NCBI GenBank assembly: GCA_016760525.1
Contig: JAESUW010000041.1
Span: forward strand, 1 to 49,992
Source: Labilibaculum sp.
GTDB taxonomy: Bacteria > Bacteroidota > Bacteroidia > Bacteroidales > Marinifilaceae
Direction of reading: 5' to 3'
Length of the DNA: 49,992 nt
Below are positions 47,102-49,992 of this stretch, one piece after another. Each line of letters opens with the position of its first letter. Positions within the stretch are counted from its first letter, which is position 1. The notes beneath the pieces are model-generated. The model saw only the letters and a list, made by a program, of their open reading frames with translations. It made no database searches and was not told the origin of the DNA. The translations under genes were made by a program, and so were the position numbers.

Positions 47102-47596
47102 TCATTTTTTAGCGCCTAAATCCACCACAAAACTAGCTTTGTATCCCCTAATTTTTCCAACCGCATCGTACACTTCATAGCCAAACATGATTTTTTTAAC
47201 CCTTTTGTCCAGAGAAAGCTTTTCCGAATCCCAATACCATTCCTCTTCAAACTGAATGTTTCCAGTTTTATGAATCAAATCACTGTCAGATATGATTTTT
47301 TCGAGTTCGGGAATTGATAACTGATGATTGTCGTAATAATCAAAGGCTGGCAAATCACCATTTCTTACAGCATTAATAATGTCTTTAATCAATTCTGTGG
47401 TATTGGTATTCGCTAAACATTCAGTTTTCCAATCATCTTCAGGATTTGGATTGTTTATTAAAACCTCATAAATAATTGGATTGGCGATTTTCACACCAGA
47501 ATATTCTTTGTGTTCAACAGTGTTTTTCTGCTGACAGGAAAACAAAAACAGCCCTGAAATAATCAGAGCTGTTACTATCTTATTTGAAAATTCCAT
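47102..47596 (-). CDS. Lipoprotein of unknown function
   Basis: A 164-residue protein with a lipoprotein signal (LFLFSC, Cys21). The mature part has a helical stretch (NTTELIKDIINAVRNGDLPAF) then a beta segment with IQFEEEWYWDSEKLSLDKRVKKI. That last segment faintly recalls the EEW-F-D region of GldN/PorN gliding and secretion proteins, but the protein is much shorter and the likeness is weak. Isolated gene between the dehydrogenase and dihydroorotase, same strand, gaps of 89 bp and 198 bp. Confidence 0.7.
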   Translation of the reverse strand: MEFSNKIVTALIISGLFLFSCQQKNTVEHKEYSGVKIANPIIYEVLINNPNPEDDWKTECLANTNTTELIKDIINAVRNGDLPAFDYYDNHQLSIPELEKIISDSDLIHKTGNIQFEEEWYWDSEKLSLDKRVKKIMFGYEVYDAVGKIRGYKASFVVDLGAKK

Positions 47597-47685
47597 TTTT
47601 TTGAATTGTTATAGTGATTTTGAAGTCTCTAATTTACGAATTTTTTATTTTCACATCTCTTATCTCAATTCTCAATCTCTGAAAT

Positions 47686-49026
47686 CTATCTCTCAAAACT
47701 CAATCTCATTCCTTTTTTACTCTCATTAAATACGCCATTATCGTATGCCAAATGACCATTTATAAAGGTTTTGTCTACTTTATATTGGAATTTTTCACCA
47801 TCAAAAGGAGTCCAACCACATTTATACAAGGAATTTGCGTTGGTAGCCGTCCAGTCATCTTCGTTTAAAAGAACCAAATCGGCATAGTATCCTTTGCGAA
47901 TAAATCCACGCTTTTCAACTTGGAAAATTTCAGCAGGAGTATGACACATTTTCTCAACAACTTTTTCCATGCTTAATTTCCCACAACGCGCTTGTTCCAT
48001 CATTGCTACCAGAGAATGCTGAACCAAAGGACCACCACCGGCGGCTTGCATGTAGTTTCCATCTTTTTCTTCAGTAGTATGAGGAGCGTGATCTGTAGCA
48101 ATAACATCCAATCGATCATCTAAAAGAGCTTTCCAAAGAGCATCCTGATCTTTTTTTGTCTTAATTGCAGGGTTCCATCTAATTCTCGATTTCTTAGTCA
48201 GGTAATCTTTATCATCAAACCATAAATGGTGAACACAAACTTCAGCAGTTATTCTTTTTTCTTTTGCTGGGATCTTATTATCGAATAAATCCATTTCCAT
48301 CGCAGTCGATAAATGCAGAATGTGCAAACGGGTATTGTACTTTTTTGCTAATTCAATAGCTTTCGAAGAAGATTTGTAGCAAGCTTCCGCACTCCTTATA
48401 ATACCATGATACTCCATTGGAATCTCATCACCGAATTTCTCCTGATATTCGGCCTGATTTTTATCAATAGTAGGAGAGTCTTCGCAGTGAGTTGCGATTA
48501 GCATGGGCGATTTTTCAAAAATCTGCGATAGCGTTTCAATATCATCCACCAGCATGTTTCCAGTCGACGAACCCATAAATATTTTAATCCCGCAAACAGA
48601 CTTTGGATCTGTTTTTAATATCTCATCCAAATTTGTATTCGTAGCACCCATATAAAAGGAGTAATTCGCCAACGATTTTTTCGCACCCAGTTTGTAGCGT
48701 TCAGCTAATAATTCCTGAGTAACAGTTTGTGGTTTCACATTAGGCATATCCATAAATGAAGTAGTTCCTCCAGCAACAGCAGCTCTCGATTCTGTATACA
48801 AGTCACCTTTTTGTGGCATTCCCGGATCACGAAAATGAACCTGATCATCAATTACACCAGGAATCAGTAATTTCCCTGCAGCATCAATAATCGTCCAATT
48901 TTCATCTATAGCTTCTGGTTCCGAAGTAAATATCTCTTCAATTATTTGATCTTTTACCAACACACTGCCGGCAAACTTTTTACCTTCATTAATAATTAAG
49001 GCATTTTTTATTAGAAAACTTGACAT
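47686..49026 (-). CDS. pyrC: Dihydroorotase (amidohydrolase superfamily)
   Basis: A 446-residue enzyme closing carbamoyl-aspartate to dihydroorotate in pyrimidine synthesis. The first metal motif is DDQVHFRDPG (residues 60-69): the usual D-x-H-x-H reads D-Q-V-H here, so one His is Gln62. The carboxylated Lys candidate is Lys148 (GIKIFMGSS). His180 (THCED), LHILHLST and ATDHAPHT supply the remaining ligands and Asp. As I recall the Gln form is usual in Bacteroidota dihydroorotases of this size. Other cyclic amidohydrolases are the alternative. It lies 30 bp after the glycosyltransferase gene, so the two are probably cotranscribed. Confidence 0.88.
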   Translation of the reverse strand: MSSFLIKNALIINEGKKFAGSVLVKDQIIEEIFTSEPEAIDENWTIIDAAGKLLIPGVIDDQVHFRDPGMPQKGDLYTESRAAVAGGTTSFMDMPNVKPQTVTQELLAERYKLGAKKSLANYSFYMGATNTNLDEILKTDPKSVCGIKIFMGSSTGNMLVDDIETLSQIFEKSPMLIATHCEDSPTIDKNQAEYQEKFGDEIPMEYHGIIRSAEACYKSSSKAIELAKKYNTRLHILHLSTAMEMDLFDNKIPAKEKRITAEVCVHHLWFDDKDYLTKKSRIRWNPAIKTKKDQDALWKALLDDRLDVIATDHAPHTTEEKDGNYMQAAGGGPLVQHSLVAMMEQARCGKLSMEKVVEKMCHTPAEIFQVEKRGFIRKGYYADLVLLNEDDWTATNANSLYKCGWTPFDGEKFQYKVDKTFINGHLAYDNGVFNESKKGMRLSFER

Positions 49027-49056
49027 TTGCTTGTTTCGTTATGGTATTGTGAAAAT

Positions 49057-49788
49057 CTAGCGTTCATATTTAGTGACAAAACTTCTCAACTTCATTTTAA
49101 TCACACCCCAAACAGCTTCATTAAAAATTCCACCGCTCATTTTAGAGGTTCCTTGGGTTCTATCCGTAAAAATAATTGGTACTTCAATAATTTTGAAACC
49201 AAATTTCCATGTTGTAAATTTCATTTCAATTTGAAAAGCATAGCCTTTAAACCTGATTTTATCTAAATCAAGAGTTTCTAAAACCTTTCTCGTATAGCAT
49301 TTAAAGCCGGCAGTTGCATCATGAATTTTCATTCCAGTAACAAAGCGAACATACTTCGAAGCAAAATACGACATCAAAACCCTACCCATAGGCCAATTTA
49401 CAACATTTACACCAGAAACGTAGCGAGAGCCAATAGACATATCACCACCTTTTTCTGCACACGCATTATATAAGTGTATTAAATCTTCCGGATTGTGCGA
49501 AAAATCAGCATCCATTTCAAATACATATTCGTAATTGTGTTTCAATGCCCATTTAAAACCTGCAATGTATGCTGTACCTAAGCCAAGTTTCCCCTTGCGT
49601 TCTATAATATGCAAGTTCGAAAACTCATTTTGCAGTCTTTTCACAATTGCAGCAGTCCCATCAGGCGAATTATCCTCTATAATAAGAATGTCAAAAACTG
49701 TTTCCAAAGAAAAAACCTTCCTTACAATCGCTTCAATGTTTTCCTTTTCGTTGTAAGTAGGAATAATAACAATTCGATTTGTCACCAT
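49057..49788 (-). CDS. GT2 glycosyltransferase, polyprenol-phosphate mannose synthase-like
   Basis: A 243-residue family 2 glycosyltransferase. It begins VIIPTYNEKENI, has EDNSPDGTA (Asp39) and the metal-binding DADFSHNP (Asp93, Asp95), and a conserved SIGSRYVSG. It ends without transmembrane helices (FTDRTQGTSKMSGGIFNEA), like short dolichol-phosphate mannose synthases. It would transfer a sugar, commonly mannose, from a GDP-sugar to polyprenol phosphate at the inner membrane. The sugar is inferred from family. First gene of a probable two-gene unit with dihydroorotase; a TATCTTCG near-match to the -7 box lies at 49830-49823. Confidence 0.88.
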   Translation of the reverse strand: MVTNRIVIIPTYNEKENIEAIVRKVFSLETVFDILIIEDNSPDGTAAIVKRLQNEFSNLHIIERKGKLGLGTAYIAGFKWALKHNYEYVFEMDADFSHNPEDLIHLYNACAEKGGDMSIGSRYVSGVNVVNWPMGRVLMSYFASKYVRFVTGMKIHDATAGFKCYTRKVLETLDLDKIRFKGYAFQIEMKFTTWKFGFKIIEVPIIFTDRTQGTSKMSGGIFNEAVWGVIKMKLRSFVTKYER

Positions 49789-49877
49789 GTGAGAATTAAT
49801 GAATTAGAATAATTTTGTAGCACGAAGATAATATATCTTAATAAAATCTTTTCCGAACGATAGTTAAAAAGCCTAAA

Positions 49878-49992
49878 ATTATTGATTTTCTTTAGTCCAT
49901 TCCCAATTACCAGTTAAAAAAACGGGTAATTCGTCGGGCTGTTCGCTAAATCTTTCACCTCGTACCTTGGTAAAAGGATACCGCTGCTATCC
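49878..49992 (-). other. Unresolved coding end at the right edge
   Basis: On the minus strand one frame ends at a TAA at 49880-49878 with a protein-like tail (RGERFSEQPDELPVFLTGNW and a few more residues), but an in-frame TAG lies only about 37 codons upstream, close to the window edge. A second minus frame is open from the edge to a TAA inside this tail (ending NSPTNYPFF). Either the gene truly ends in the second frame or there is a frameshift. I cannot decide without the neighbouring sequence. Confidence 0.2.

Overview
The window looks like chromosomal DNA of a Bacteroidota bacterium, probably a marine or anaerobic member of the Marinilabiliales/Marinifilaceae type (lineage is inference). 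The evidence is low GC, weak Shine-Dalgarno sites, several matches to the Bacteroidota promoter box TAnnTTTG, a SusC/SusD pair with a hybrid two-component regulator, and a coaX-TPR-lptC-hemolysin-ppiD gene order that I recall from this phylum. No rRNA, tRNA, CRISPR array or prophage was seen.

Layout. 1-6992: a partial gene end and back-to-back terminators, then a minus-strand envelope cluster (coaX, TPR protein, LptC, small membrane protein, CNNM/CBS protein, PpiD/SurA-like foldase). 7201-8307: response regulator with two PAS domains. 8348-11698: mfd (minus). 12262-15384: an accessory island with a 211-aa protein of toxin-like appearance followed by three tandem paralogous lipoproteins and a fourth, different lipoprotein. 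15475-17523: YciI-like protein, scramblase-like protein and fbp (minus). 17868-19124: first aspartate kinase. 19149-20123: a DUF559 endonuclease-like gene bracketed by four copies of a hairpin-bearing repeat, three of them in tandem at an exact 143-bp step.

20221-30578 is a methionine locus: promoter, SAM-I type riboswitch, methionine-rich leader peptide overlapping a terminator-like hairpin, then metY, metX, homoserine dehydrogenase, a second aspartate kinase, metH and metF. Together these cover aspartate phosphorylation, homoserine formation, acetylation, sulfhydrylation to homocysteine, and methylation with 5-methyl-THF supplied by MetF.

30729-43967 is a SusCD-type locus without glycoside hydrolases: a one-protein hybrid two-component regulator, four TCCAC-type direct repeats at 20-22 bp steps before susC, SusC, SusD, a GDPD/PI-PLC-like hydrolase, an alkaline phosphatase lipoprotein and a metallophosphoesterase. 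It looks built for phosphate esters rather than glycans. 42238-42449 holds nested inverted-repeat elements.

44214-49788: small outer-membrane protein, membrane-anchored XRE regulator, then minus-strand 2-hydroxyacid dehydrogenase, lipoprotein, dihydroorotase and a dolichol-phosphate-mannose-synthase-like glycosyltransferase.

The strongest candidates for something undescribed are the stacked SAM-riboswitch plus Met-rich uORF leader of the methionine operon, the DUF559-associated tandem repeat, and the lipoprotein island.
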